Source of the DNA: Candidatus Limicola stercorigallinarum
GTDB lineage: Bacteria; Actinomycetota; Coriobacteriia; Coriobacteriales; Coriobacteriaceae
Reading direction: 5' to 3'
Length of the DNA stretch: 64,000 nt
Assembly (NCBI GenBank): GCA_018711625.1
Contig: DVID01000009.1
Location: 83,691 to 147,690, forward strand
In this document: positions 29,772 through 38,665 of the stretch, one piece after another
Numbering within the stretch: the stretch's first letter is position 1
How the letters are laid out: each line of letters begins with the position of its first letter
Translations under genes and position numbers: made by a program
The notes under the pieces: generated by a model
What the model saw: only the letters and a program-made list of their open reading frames with translations
The model's database searches: none
What the model was told of the DNA's origin: nothing

Positions 29772-31295
29772 CTACCGCTCAAGCACCGCGACCGTCTCGA
29801 CGTGCGAGGTGTGTGGGAACATGTCAACCGGCGTGAGGCGTACGAGCCGGTAGCCCGCCTGCCCAAGAATCGCAAGGTCGCGCACTTGTGTTGTGGGGTT
29901 GCAGCTTACATACACCACACGCCGCGGCCCCAGCGCGCTGACCGCCTGGAGAAAGGTTGGCGTCGATCCGGCGCGCGGTGGGTCGAGCACCACAACGTCT
30001 GCCTTCATGCCGTCGCGCGCGCAGCGCTTGATGCAGCTCGTGGCATCCTCGGCCACAAACGTGGCATCAATATGGTTGAGCTGGGCGTTCTCTTGTGCAT
30101 CAGTCACGCCGGCCGGGTTGCGTTCAACGCCTACGAGCGAGATGGGAGCCCCCTTGCGCGCCGAGGCTTCGGCTGCGGTGAGGCCGATGGTGCCACTGCC
30201 GCAATAGGCGTCGAGCACCACATCGCCTGCTGCAAGGTCCATGCCTTCGATAGCAACGCTGTAGAGGACCTCGGTCTGCTGCGGATTGGTCTGATAAAAC
30301 GCGGTGGGCGAGATGGCAAAGGTGCATCCCAAGAGGCGGTCGTGCATGCGCGGGGTACCTGTGAGTATGCGGGTCTCCGGCCCCAGGATGGCGTTGCCTG
30401 GCCGCGGGTTGATGTTGTGCGCCACACCCACCAGGGCAGGATCGATGGCGGCAAGCGCTTCGGCAAACTCTTGCTCGCGTGGGAGGTCGCGGTTGCTGGT
30501 GACCACGGTGAGCAGGGCTTCGTTGGTGCGCCAGCCCATGCGCACAATGGCGTGGCGGAGCAGTCCGCGGTGGGCATCCTCATCAAAGGCGGTGATGTGC
30601 AGGTCTTCTGCCACGCGCGCTACCGCGTTGAGGATGCGCCGCGCGCCCGGGGCTTCCACCGGGCAGTCGGGGGTGGCGACGATGCGATGCGTTCCCGCAG
30701 CAAAAAAACCTGACTGCACGCTGCCGTGCGGGCCGGGGGCAAAGGGCGTGGCCGCCTTATGCCTAAAGGCACGCGGGGCAGGGAGCTTGCCGGCGTCGGC
30801 AGTTATACAGGCATCGCGCAGGGGGTCATAGGAAACATCCTCGGGCGAGCGCTCCAGCGGATAGCGCATCCCGCGAACGGGCTCAATGCCGCAGTCCCAC
30901 CCAAACTGGGCCAGCAGCGGAGTAAAGAGCTCTTCGGTTGCAGCCTGTTTGTTCTTGAGTTGTTTGTGATAGGGCACACCTAAAAGCGAGCAGCCGCCGC
31001 AGGCATGCATGATGGGGCAGGGGCCCGCAGTGGCGTGTGCCTGATCATGGGCAGAGCGAGCGGGAGCTTTGCGCGGCACGGACTTCTGAGGCGTAGCCTT
31101 GCGCGGCGCGGGTTTTCGCGATGCAGACTTGTGTCCCTCGGACCGCTGCGTCCGGTCGCTGTTCTTGGCGTTTCCGCTGCCCTGGCCGCGCGGTGCTCCC
31201 TTCAGCGGATGTTTGCCACTCTGCTTCCTCTGTGCGGAGCCTTGATGTTGTGCGCCGCGGTCGGCTGCGCCTGAACGTGTGCGCTGCGATGCCAT
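29772..31295 (-). CDS. 23S rRNA (uracil-5-)-methyltransferase, RlmD/RumA-like, with long basic N-terminal extension
   Basis: VVLDAYCGSGTIGLTAAEAS; VVLDPPRAGS; VVYVSCNPTTQVRDL; N-terminal Lys/Arg/Pro-rich tail. Confidence 0.88.
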   Translation of the reverse strand: MASQRTRSGAADRGAQHQGSAQRKQSGKHPLKGAPRGQGSGNAKNSDRTQRSEGHKSASRKPAPRKATPQKSVPRKAPARSAHDQAHATAGPCPIMHACGGCSLLGVPYHKQLKNKQAATEELFTPLLAQFGWDCGIEPVRGMRYPLERSPEDVSYDPLRDACITADAGKLPAPRAFRHKAATPFAPGPHGSVQSGFFAAGTHRIVATPDCPVEAPGARRILNAVARVAEDLHITAFDEDAHRGLLRHAIVRMGWRTNEALLTVVTSNRDLPREQEFAEALAAIDPALVGVAHNINPRPGNAILGPETRILTGTPRMHDRLLGCTFAISPTAFYQTNPQQTEVLYSVAIEGMDLAAGDVVLDAYCGSGTIGLTAAEASARKGAPISLVGVERNPAGVTDAQENAQLNHIDATFVAEDATSCIKRCARDGMKADVVVLDPPRAGSTPTFLQAVSALGPRRVVYVSCNPTTQVRDLAILGQAGYRLVRLTPVDMFPHTSHVETVAVLER

Positions 31296-31397
31296 GCTGC
31301 CCCCGTAAGCTGCTCGTAGATGCTTCAATCGCTCCCATGCTATCAAACCTGTGCCGCGCCTGTCCGCGAGGTGTTCAACGTGAGGGCAACGCTGTGC

Positions 31398-31435
31398 GCG
31401 CGGCCCGCTTCCTAGTAAGGTGGGTCGCGCTTTTT
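31398..31435 (+). terminator. Terminator-like hairpin in the leader of the MacB-type ABC gene
   Basis: GCGCGGCCCGC ... GTGGGTCGCGC-TTTTT (11 bp with two G-U). Confidence 0.65.
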
Positions 31436-31621
31436 GCCAGGTGCCCAAGGCAGGCAAGTCACCAGCAAGCATGCCGCCACCAGCCAGGCCTCACCTCGTT
31501 TGCACGGCAAGAGGGAGGCATTCATGGTGGTTCTTGTTTGCTGCGCCGCAAAACGGGCACAAGGAATGAATGTCCGCCTCACGTGCGGCGTTTTGAATCA
31601 AACAATACGAGAGGGGCTCTC

Positions 31622-34279
31622 GTGCTCGAACTCAAATCCATCACCAAGGACTACCCCTCGGGCGATACCGTGGTTCATGCGCTTAAAGGCATTTCGGTTA
31701 CCTTCCGCAACCAGGAGTTTGTAAGCATCCTCGGTCAGTCGGGCTGTGGCAAAACCACGCTGCTCAACATCATCGGTGGCCTGGACCAATACACGCGCGG
31801 CGACCTCGTTATCAACGGCCGCTCCACCAAGAGCTATCTCGACCGCGACTGGGATACCTACCGCAACCATTCGGTAGGTTTTGTGTTCCAGAGCTACAAC
31901 CTCATCCCGCATCAGTCGGTTATCGCAAACGTGGAGATGGCACTTCTCCTTTCGGGCACGCCGGCCGCCGAGCGCCGTCGCCGTGCGGAGGAGGCGCTTG
32001 CCAGCGTGGGCCTCTCTGAGCAGATGCACAAGCGGCCCAACCAGCTCTCGGGTGGTCAGATGCAGCGCGTGGCCATCGCCCGCGCCATTGTGAACGACCC
32101 CGAGATCATCCTTGCCGATGAGCCCACGGGCGCTCTCGATACCGAAACCTCGGTGGAGGTCATGGAGATCTTGAAGCGCCTCTCGCACGACCGCCTCGTC
32201 ATTATGGTGACGCACAACCCGCAGCTTGCCGAGGAGTACTCCGACCGCATCGTGCGCATCCAGGACGGCTTGGTTATAAGCGACTCCAACCCTGTTGATC
32301 CGGAGCGCGAGCGCCTCACGCCTGAGCAGGTCCAGGCTCACGCCGTTGCCGACGCCAAAAAGGGCAAGCGCAGCATGGGGTTCAAATCGGCGCTCACGCT
32401 TTCGTTCACCAACCTCATGACCAAAAAGGGCCGCACCTTCCTCACGGCCTTTGCCGGATCCATCGGCATCATCGGCATCGCGCTCATCCTCTCGCTTTCG
32501 GACGGCGCGCAGAATTACATCTCCGAGACTGAGCAGTCCACCATGGGAAGCTACCCGCTTACCATCAACGAGACCAGCGTGGACATGGCGAGCATGATGA
32601 GCTCGATGATGGGTTCGGTGGCCGAGACGACTGCGCAGGCGGTGGGCGAGGGAACCGTCGCATCGAAGAACCTTGTTACCGACATGGTGACGAGCGTGGC
32701 CGACGGCGCCAACGAAAACGATATGCCGACCATCAAGGCATGGCTCGAAACAAATCCGGGTAACATCGACGACATCACAACAGCGATTGAGTACACCTAC
32801 GACGTGCCGCTCAATATCTACTCGTCCGACACCTCGGACGGCCCCGTGCAGGTAAACCCCGCCACGGTGATGGATGCGCTGGGTTTTTCCATCGGCGAGA
32901 CGCAAGGTGAGATGTTGAGCTCGATGGGCTCGTCGTACGACGTGTTTACCGAGCTGCTGCCCAACCGCGACACCTGGGATCGCGACTACGATGTGGTGGC
33001 CGGGCACATGCCCGAGAACTGGAACGAAGTGGTGCTCTATATAGACAATAACGGCCGCATCTCCGACTACACCCTCTATGCGCTGGGTCTGCTTGATCAA
33101 AGCGAGTTGCGCGGCATGATGGCAAGTGTGGTGGCAGGCCGCAGCGTAGACGAGGTTGAAAGCACAAGCTACACCTACGACGAGCTCATGGATCTTACGT
33201 TCAAGCTGGTGCCGGAGGGGTCGAAGTACGCCGAGCAGGACGACGGCACCTGGGCGGACATGAGCGAAGACGATGCCTATATGACTGACGTGATCAACAA
33301 CGCCGAGGAGCTTCATGTGGTGGGTATTGTGAAGCCGACCGAGGAGAACGACGAGTCCAACTGGGGCACGATGCTCTACACGCCCGAGCTCATCGAGCAT
33401 CTGATTGAGGTGGGCTCCTCGAGCGCGGCGGTTCAGGCCCAGGAGCAGGACCCCACAACGGATATCTTCACCGGCCTGCCCTTCCAGGAGGATTCGGTTA
33501 ATCTCAGCATGGACGCTATCGAGGCCATGCTCACGCAGCTGCCCGCCGAGCAGGCCGCGCAGATGAGCTCCTACATTGATGGCCTTCGTGCTGAGGGCAT
33601 GAGTGACGATGAAATTGCCCGGGCCTTCTCCAACCGCATGGCAGAGCAAACCGATAACGCCACCTACGAGGGCAATCTTGCCACGCTGGGCGCGGGCGAC
33701 CTGGATGATCCCGCGCAGATCAGCATCTACCCGGTGGACTTTGAGGCCAAAGGGCAGATCGACGACCTCATCGAGGATTACAACGATCAGGTTGCCGAAG
33801 CGGGTGAAGGCACCGAGATTCGCTACACCGACATCGTGGGCATGCTCATGTCGAGCGTGACAGACATTGTGAACGCCATCACCTATATCCTCATCGCATT
33901 CGTGGGCATCTCGCTCGTGGTGAGTTCGATCATGATCGGCATCATCACCTATATCTCGGTGCTCGAGCGCACCAAGGAGATTGGTATCCTGCGCGCCATC
34001 GGCGCATCGAAGCGCGATGTGAGCCGCATCTTCACTGCTGAGACGCTCATCATTGGCCTGGTATCGGGCGTGCTGGGCATCGCGGTGACGGTGGCGCTTG
34101 ATATTCCCGTCAATATGATCATCGAGCAGGTGGCAGGCGTTGAGAACCTAGCCGCGGTGCCCGCCGGCGCTGGCGTGGCGCTCGTGCTCATCTCGGTGGT
34201 GCTCTCGCTTGTGGCGGGCTTGGCCCCAAGTCGTATGGCAGCCAAGAAAGACCCGGTGACCGCGCTGCGCACGGAGTAG
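31622..34279 (+). CDS. ABC transporter with fused ATPase and FtsX/MacB-type permease
   Basis: ILGQSGCGKTTLLNIIGGLDQYTRGDL Walker A; LSGGQMQRVAIARAI; C-terminal ISVLERTKEIGILRAIGASKRDVSRIF FtsX signature. Confidence 0.9.
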   Translation: MLELKSITKDYPSGDTVVHALKGISVTFRNQEFVSILGQSGCGKTTLLNIIGGLDQYTRGDLVINGRSTKSYLDRDWDTYRNHSVGFVFQSYNLIPHQSVIANVEMALLLSGTPAAERRRRAEEALASVGLSEQMHKRPNQLSGGQMQRVAIARAIVNDPEIILADEPTGALDTETSVEVMEILKRLSHDRLVIMVTHNPQLAEEYSDRIVRIQDGLVISDSNPVDPERERLTPEQVQAHAVADAKKGKRSMGFKSALTLSFTNLMTKKGRTFLTAFAGSIGIIGIALILSLSDGAQNYISETEQSTMGSYPLTINETSVDMASMMSSMMGSVAETTAQAVGEGTVASKNLVTDMVTSVADGANENDMPTIKAWLETNPGNIDDITTAIEYTYDVPLNIYSSDTSDGPVQVNPATVMDALGFSIGETQGEMLSSMGSSYDVFTELLPNRDTWDRDYDVVAGHMPENWNEVVLYIDNNGRISDYTLYALGLLDQSELRGMMASVVAGRSVDEVESTSYTYDELMDLTFKLVPEGSKYAEQDDGTWADMSEDDAYMTDVINNAEELHVVGIVKPTEENDESNWGTMLYTPELIEHLIEVGSSSAAVQAQEQDPTTDIFTGLPFQEDSVNLSMDAIEAMLTQLPAEQAAQMSSYIDGLRAEGMSDDEIARAFSNRMAEQTDNATYEGNLATLGAGDLDDPAQISIYPVDFEAKGQIDDLIEDYNDQVAEAGEGTEIRYTDIVGMLMSSVTDIVNAITYILIAFVGISLVVSSIMIGIITYISVLERTKEIGILRAIGASKRDVSRIFTAETLIIGLVSGVLGIAVTVALDIPVNMIIEQVAGVENLAAVPAGAGVALVLISVVLSLVAGLAPSRMAAKKDPVTALRTE

Positions 34280-34355
34280 GTGGGTGCGCGGCGGCTGCCT
34301 GGCCTCCGCGCAGTCTCCGTGACATGCCTGGGGCCGGCCGAAGCTGCCAGAAACT

Positions 34356-34423
34356 GCTAGCTTGTTTTTTCGACGTTGAGGGACGTGTTTTTGCTTCATT
34401 CAACGTCGAAATAACAAGCTAGC
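34356..34423. repeat. Palindromic element copy 1
   Basis: GCTAGCTTGTTTTTTCGACGTTGA ... TCAACGTCGAAATAACAAGCTAGC, 24-bp arms with one mismatch. Confidence 0.85.
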
Positions 34424-34611
34424 GGCGTTTTGTGCTTGCGGAGCGTGGTTGCGGAGCTGCAACCCCGCTGCGCTCCGGCCATTCAGACCCTCCATGCCGG
34501 TTTGTGCCCCGTCGGAGGCGGTGGTGAGCGGCGCTGCCGCCATGGCTCGCAATCGCATGCACAACCAGGGGTTACGACATGCCCGCATGCGTCTTGTGGC
34601 GATTATGAGAA

Positions 34612-34660
34612 GAGATGTTACTTGGTAAACATCTCAAATAATTTAACTAAAATGCTTTAG
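34612..34660. promoter_or_regulatory. Candidate operators upstream of fatty-acid biosynthesis operon
   Basis: GAGATGTTA-CTTGG-TAAACATCTC and CTAAA-ATGC-TTTAG inverted repeats. Confidence 0.45.
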
Positions 34661-34730
34661 CTAGTTTTGACAACCACGGGCGCCGCCGCGCCCTCGCTTC
34701 GGACGTCAGCTCGTCCGGGAAGGAGCAGTC

Positions 34731-34961
34731 ATGGATTTCGAGAAGATGCGCGAGGTCATCGCTGAGACCGTCGGTTGCGACCTGGAGAAGGTCACCCGCG
34801 AGGCCGAGCTCGAGGCCGACCTGGGCGCCGACTCGCTGGCTGCTATGGAGCTCGTGATGGCTCTTGAGGAGGCCTTCGACATCGAGGTCGACGACTCCGC
34901 CCTCGACCAGTTCAAGACGGTCGGTGACCTGGCCGATTACGTCGCTGAGAAGACGGCGTAA
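34731..34961 (+). CDS. acpP: Acyl carrier protein
   Basis: EADLGADSLAAMELVMALEEAFDIEVDD (phosphopantetheine Ser in DSL). Confidence 0.97.
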   Translation: MDFEKMREVIAETVGCDLEKVTREAELEADLGADSLAAMELVMALEEAFDIEVDDSALDQFKTVGDLADYVAEKTA

Positions 34962-35045
34962 CGCGCACACATGCGCACACTTGGCGCGGGCCGGCGGCGT
35001 GGTCGTCGGCCCGCGTTGTATATGCGGTGAGTCGAAGGAGGCAAC

Positions 35046-35543
35046 ATGGGCATGAAACTGCACGATATCTACGACGTGATGGATCGCTTTGAGCAGAGCG
35101 GCATCGCACGCCTTAAGTTGACCTATGACGGTGTGGAGCTTGAGCTTGACCGCGCGGCTGCGCCCGCAGCCGGCGCTGCGGCACCCATCGTGGTGGCGGC
35201 ACCTGCGCCTGGTATGGTGCCCCCGGCACCCGTAGCGGCTCCTGAGGCCGCCGCGAACGTGGCGTCTGCTCCCGAGGTGCCGGTGGTTGCTCCGGCAGAG
35301 GAGGGCCTCTTCATCACGGCGCCACTCGTGGGCACGTTCTATGCTGCTCCTGCGCCGGACAAGGATCCTTACGTGCAGCCGGGTGACGCGGTGAAGAAGG
35401 GCGACACGGTGTGCCTGCTTGAGGCCATGAAGATGATGAGCGAGGTCACCGCTCCGTGCGACTGTGTGATTGAAGAGATCATGGTTGCCGACGGCGAGCT
35501 CTGCTCGTTCGGCGCTCCGCTCATTCGCTACCGCGAGCAGTAA
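35046..35543 (+). CDS. accB: Biotin carboxyl carrier protein of acetyl-CoA carboxylase
   Basis: VCLLEAMKMMSEVTAPCDCVIEEIMVADGELCSFGAPL biotinylation EAMKMM; Ala/Pro linker. Confidence 0.95.
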   Translation: MGMKLHDIYDVMDRFEQSGIARLKLTYDGVELELDRAAAPAAGAAAPIVVAAPAPGMVPPAPVAAPEAAANVASAPEVPVVAPAEEGLFITAPLVGTFYAAPAPDKDPYVQPGDAVKKGDTVCLLEAMKMMSEVTAPCDCVIEEIMVADGELCSFGAPLIRYREQ

Positions 35544-35559
35544 GCACGAGGTGCGAAGC

Positions 35560-36960
35560 ATGTTCAAGCGTATCCTCATCGCCAACCGCGGCGAGATTGC
35601 CGTGCGCGTGTTCCGCGCGTGCCGCGAGCTCGATATCGAACCCGTGGTGGTGTACTCCGAGGCCGACCGCGAGGCGCTCCACGTGCAGCTGGCCGAGCAT
35701 GCCTACTGCATAGGCCCCGCGCCTTCGGCTCAGAGCTACCTCAATACCGAGGCGCTCCTTACCGTTGCAAAGGCCGCCCACTGCGATGCCATTCATCCCG
35801 GTTACGGCTTTTTGTCTGAGAACGCGGCGTTTGCCGATGCCTGCGAAGAGGCGGGCATCACCTGGATTGGCCCTTCGGGCGACGTTATCCGTACCATGGG
35901 CAACAAGGCTGCCGCCCGCGAGCTTATGAAGCAAGCCGGCGTGCCGGTGGTTCCGGGCTCAGATGGCTCGGTGGCCACCGTGGAAGAAGCCCAGCGCATT
36001 GCCGATGAGATTGGCTACCCCGTGCTTATTAAGGCGGCTGCCGGTGGCGGCGGCCGCGGTATGCGCAAGGTCTTCGATCCCGCGCAGTTCTGCGACCTCT
36101 TTGAAGAGGCCCGGGCCGAGGCTCGTGCCTGCTTCAACGATGACGAGATGTATCTTGAAAAGCTCATCGTCAACCCGCGCCACATCGAGTTTCAGATTAT
36201 GGCCGATGCCCATGGCAACGTGGTGCAGCTGGGGGAGCGCGATTGCTCCATTCAGCGTCGTGGCCAGAAGATGATCGAAGAGACTCCCTCGCGCGCCCTC
36301 ACGCCCGAGCTCCGCGCCCGCATGGGCGAGGCTGCCGTGGCCGCTGCCCGCGCTGCCGGGTATGTGAACGCCGGCACCATCGAGTTTGTGCTCGACCCCT
36401 CGGGCGAGTTCTACTTCATCGAGATGAATACGCGCATCCAGGTGGAGCATCCCATCACCGAGTGTGTAACGGGCATTGACCTCGTGCGCGAGCAGCTGCG
36501 CGTGGCCTCGGGTCTCACGCTCTCGTTCACGCAGGAAGATGTGCAGCTGCGCGGGCATGCCATCGAGTGCCGCATTAATGCCGAAGACCCGGCGCATGGC
36601 TTTATGCCCTCGCCTGGTCGCGTGGACTTTGTGCATATCCCCGGAGGTTACGGCGTGCGCGTGGATACCGGCCTCTACGCCGGCTGCGAGCTGCCGCCCT
36701 ACTACGATTCGCTTGCGGCGAAGCTCATTGTGTGGGCGCCCACGCGTCTTGAGGCGCTCCGCCGTATGCGTCGCTGCCTCGAAGAGTTTGTGATCGACGG
36801 TCCCAAGACCAACATCGAGGTGCTCCATCAGATCATGTATCACCCCGGGTTTATCCGTGCGGCATACAACACGTCGTTCATTGACGAGAACCTCGACACG
36901 ATGCTGGCGTGGGTGGATGCGGCAGACGATGCGGCTGCGACCGAAATGAAGGAGGCGTAA
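35560..36960 (+). CDS. accC: Acetyl-CoA carboxylase biotin carboxylase subunit
   Basis: MFKRILIANRGEIAVRVFRACRELDIEPVVVYSEAD; FIEMNTRIQVEHPITE. Confidence 0.96.
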   Translation: MFKRILIANRGEIAVRVFRACRELDIEPVVVYSEADREALHVQLAEHAYCIGPAPSAQSYLNTEALLTVAKAAHCDAIHPGYGFLSENAAFADACEEAGITWIGPSGDVIRTMGNKAAARELMKQAGVPVVPGSDGSVATVEEAQRIADEIGYPVLIKAAAGGGGRGMRKVFDPAQFCDLFEEARAEARACFNDDEMYLEKLIVNPRHIEFQIMADAHGNVVQLGERDCSIQRRGQKMIEETPSRALTPELRARMGEAAVAAARAAGYVNAGTIEFVLDPSGEFYFIEMNTRIQVEHPITECVTGIDLVREQLRVASGLTLSFTQEDVQLRGHAIECRINAEDPAHGFMPSPGRVDFVHIPGGYGVRVDTGLYAGCELPPYYDSLAAKLIVWAPTRLEALRRMRRCLEEFVIDGPKTNIEVLHQIMYHPGFIRAAYNTSFIDENLDTMLAWVDAADDAAATEMKEA

Positions 36961-36966
36961 AGGCTC

Positions 36967-37833
36967 ATGGCGGGAATCTTAGCCGAGCGCCGGCGCAGGC
37001 TGCTCGCTCTCAAAAAGATGCGCCAACAGGGTGCGGCCGTAGGCGTTGAGGAGCAAACTTGCCCCAGCTGCGGGCGCGTTCTCAACGAGGACGACCTGGC
37101 GCTCAACCAGTTTGTATGCCCCTACTGCGGTCACCACTTTGCCATCGCCGCACGCGAGCGCATCAAGATGCTTGTAGACGACGGACAATATCGCGAGCTC
37201 GATGCCGCGCTCGTCTCCACCGACCCACTCGACTTCCCCGAGTACCCCGAGAAGCTTGCCCGTCTACGCGCCACAACGCACCAGGGCGATGCCATTGTGT
37301 GCGCCCTTGCCAAGATTGGCGGCGTGCGCGTGGCTATCGCTGCGCTCGACACGCGCTTTTTGATGGCGAGCATGGGCGCTGTGGTGGGCGAGAAGCTCAC
37401 GCGCCTCATCGAGCGTGCCACCAAGCAGCATCTGCCGCTCATCGTGTTCTCGGCAAGTGGTGGCGCGCGCATGCAGGAGGGCATCATCTCGCTCATGCAG
37501 ATGGCAAAGACCTCTGCTGCTATCCAGCGCTTTTCTGACCATGGCGGTCTCTATATCTCGGTGTTCACCAACCCCACCACGGGCGGCGTGACGGCAAGCT
37601 TTGCGAGCCTGGGCGACATTCATCTTGCCGAGCCGGGCGCGCTCGTGGGTTTTGCCGGGCCGCGCGTGATTGAGCAGACCATTGGCGAAAAGCTTCCCGA
37701 AGGCTTCCAGAGTGCGGAGTTTCAGCTCGAGCACGGGTTTGTGGACGCCGTGGTTTCGCGTGCCCGCATGCGCACAACGCTGATTCGTCTGCTCACGCTC
37801 CATGGAAAGGGAGGTGCTGAACATGTTGGATAA
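36967..37833 (+). CDS. accD: Acetyl-CoA carboxylase carboxyltransferase subunit beta
   Basis: Zinc ribbon CPSCGRVLNEDDLALNQFVCPYCGHHF; SASGGARMQEGIISLMQMAKTSAA. Confidence 0.95.
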   Translation: MAGILAERRRRLLALKKMRQQGAAVGVEEQTCPSCGRVLNEDDLALNQFVCPYCGHHFAIAARERIKMLVDDGQYRELDAALVSTDPLDFPEYPEKLARLRATTHQGDAIVCALAKIGGVRVAIAALDTRFLMASMGAVVGEKLTRLIERATKQHLPLIVFSASGGARMQEGIISLMQMAKTSAAIQRFSDHGGLYISVFTNPTTGGVTASFASLGDIHLAEPGALVGFAGPRVIEQTIGEKLPEGFQSAEFQLEHGFVDAVVSRARMRTTLIRLLTLHGKGGAEHVG

Positions 37834-38665
37834 TCCGCCGGCAACCGTGGATGTGCTTACCGCGGCGCAGCGCGTGGCCATCGCGCGCCACCCCGGGCGT
37901 CCCGGTGTGGTTGAGATTGTGAACGCGCTCTTCACCGACTTCTTTGAGCAGTGTGGCGACCTTTCGAGCACCGACGACCCGAGCATCATGGGCGGCATTG
38001 CGCTCTTCCACGGGCGCCCCGTGACGGTGCTTGGCAACCGTAAGGGCTCGGACATCGAGGAGCGCGTGGCCTGCAACTTTGGCATGGCGTCGCCCGAGGG
38101 CTACCGCAAGGCGCAGCGTATCATGCGTGCGGCCGAGAAGTTTGGCCGTCCGGTACTCACCTTCGTGGATACCTCTGGTGCTTATCCCGGCATGGAGGCC
38201 GAGATGCACGGCCAGGGCGAGGCGATTGCCCGCTCTATCGAGCTCATGAGCTCCCTCACCGTGCCGGTGATCGCTGTGATCTGCGGCGAGGGCGGCAGTG
38301 GCGGCGCCCTTGCCCTTGCTGTGGGCAATCGCGTGCTTATGCTCGAGAACGCCGTGTACTCGGTGCTTTCGCCCGAGGGCTTCGCGTCGATTCTCTGGAA
38401 GGACGCAAGCCGCTCCGACGAGGCGTGCGAGGTTATGAAGCTCACCGCCGACGACCTGCTTGAGCTGGGCGTTATCGACGGCATTATCCCTGAGCCTGCG
38501 GGTGGCGCGCACGAAAACCCCGAGGCACTCTTCCAGGTGCTCGACACCTATCTGGCGCGCGAGCTTGCCGCGCTTGACAAGATGAGTCCGACGGCGCTCG
38601 CGAACGACCGGTATCGCAAGTTCCGCGCGATGGGCTCCAACGCGGTGAAGCGGGGGCGCGTATGA
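37823..38665 (+). CDS. accA: Acetyl-CoA carboxylase carboxyltransferase subunit alpha
   Basis: FGMASPEGYRKAQRIMRAAEKFGRPVLTFVDTSGAYPGMEAEMHGQGEAIA; GEGGSGGALALAVGN. Confidence 0.95.
   Translation: MLDNPPATVDVLTAAQRVAIARHPGRPGVVEIVNALFTDFFEQCGDLSSTDDPSIMGGIALFHGRPVTVLGNRKGSDIEERVACNFGMASPEGYRKAQRIMRAAEKFGRPVLTFVDTSGAYPGMEAEMHGQGEAIARSIELMSSLTVPVIAVICGEGGSGGALALAVGNRVLMLENAVYSVLSPEGFASILWKDASRSDEACEVMKLTADDLLELGVIDGIIPEPAGGAHENPEALFQVLDTYLARELAALDKMSPTALANDRYRKFRAMGSNAVKRGRV

Noticed and set aside
31330-31600. SRP RNA, tmRNA or RNase P in the rlmD-ABC gap
   Set aside because: Diagnostic motifs (e.g. GGAAGCAGCC of SRP RNA) were not found by eye; only a terminator-like hairpin is supported.
31598-33649. 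683-aa minus-strand ORF opposite the MacB-type ABC gene
   Set aside because: His/Val/Leu-rich artefact of GC-rich codon usage; the plus strand encodes clear Walker A, signature and FtsX motifs.
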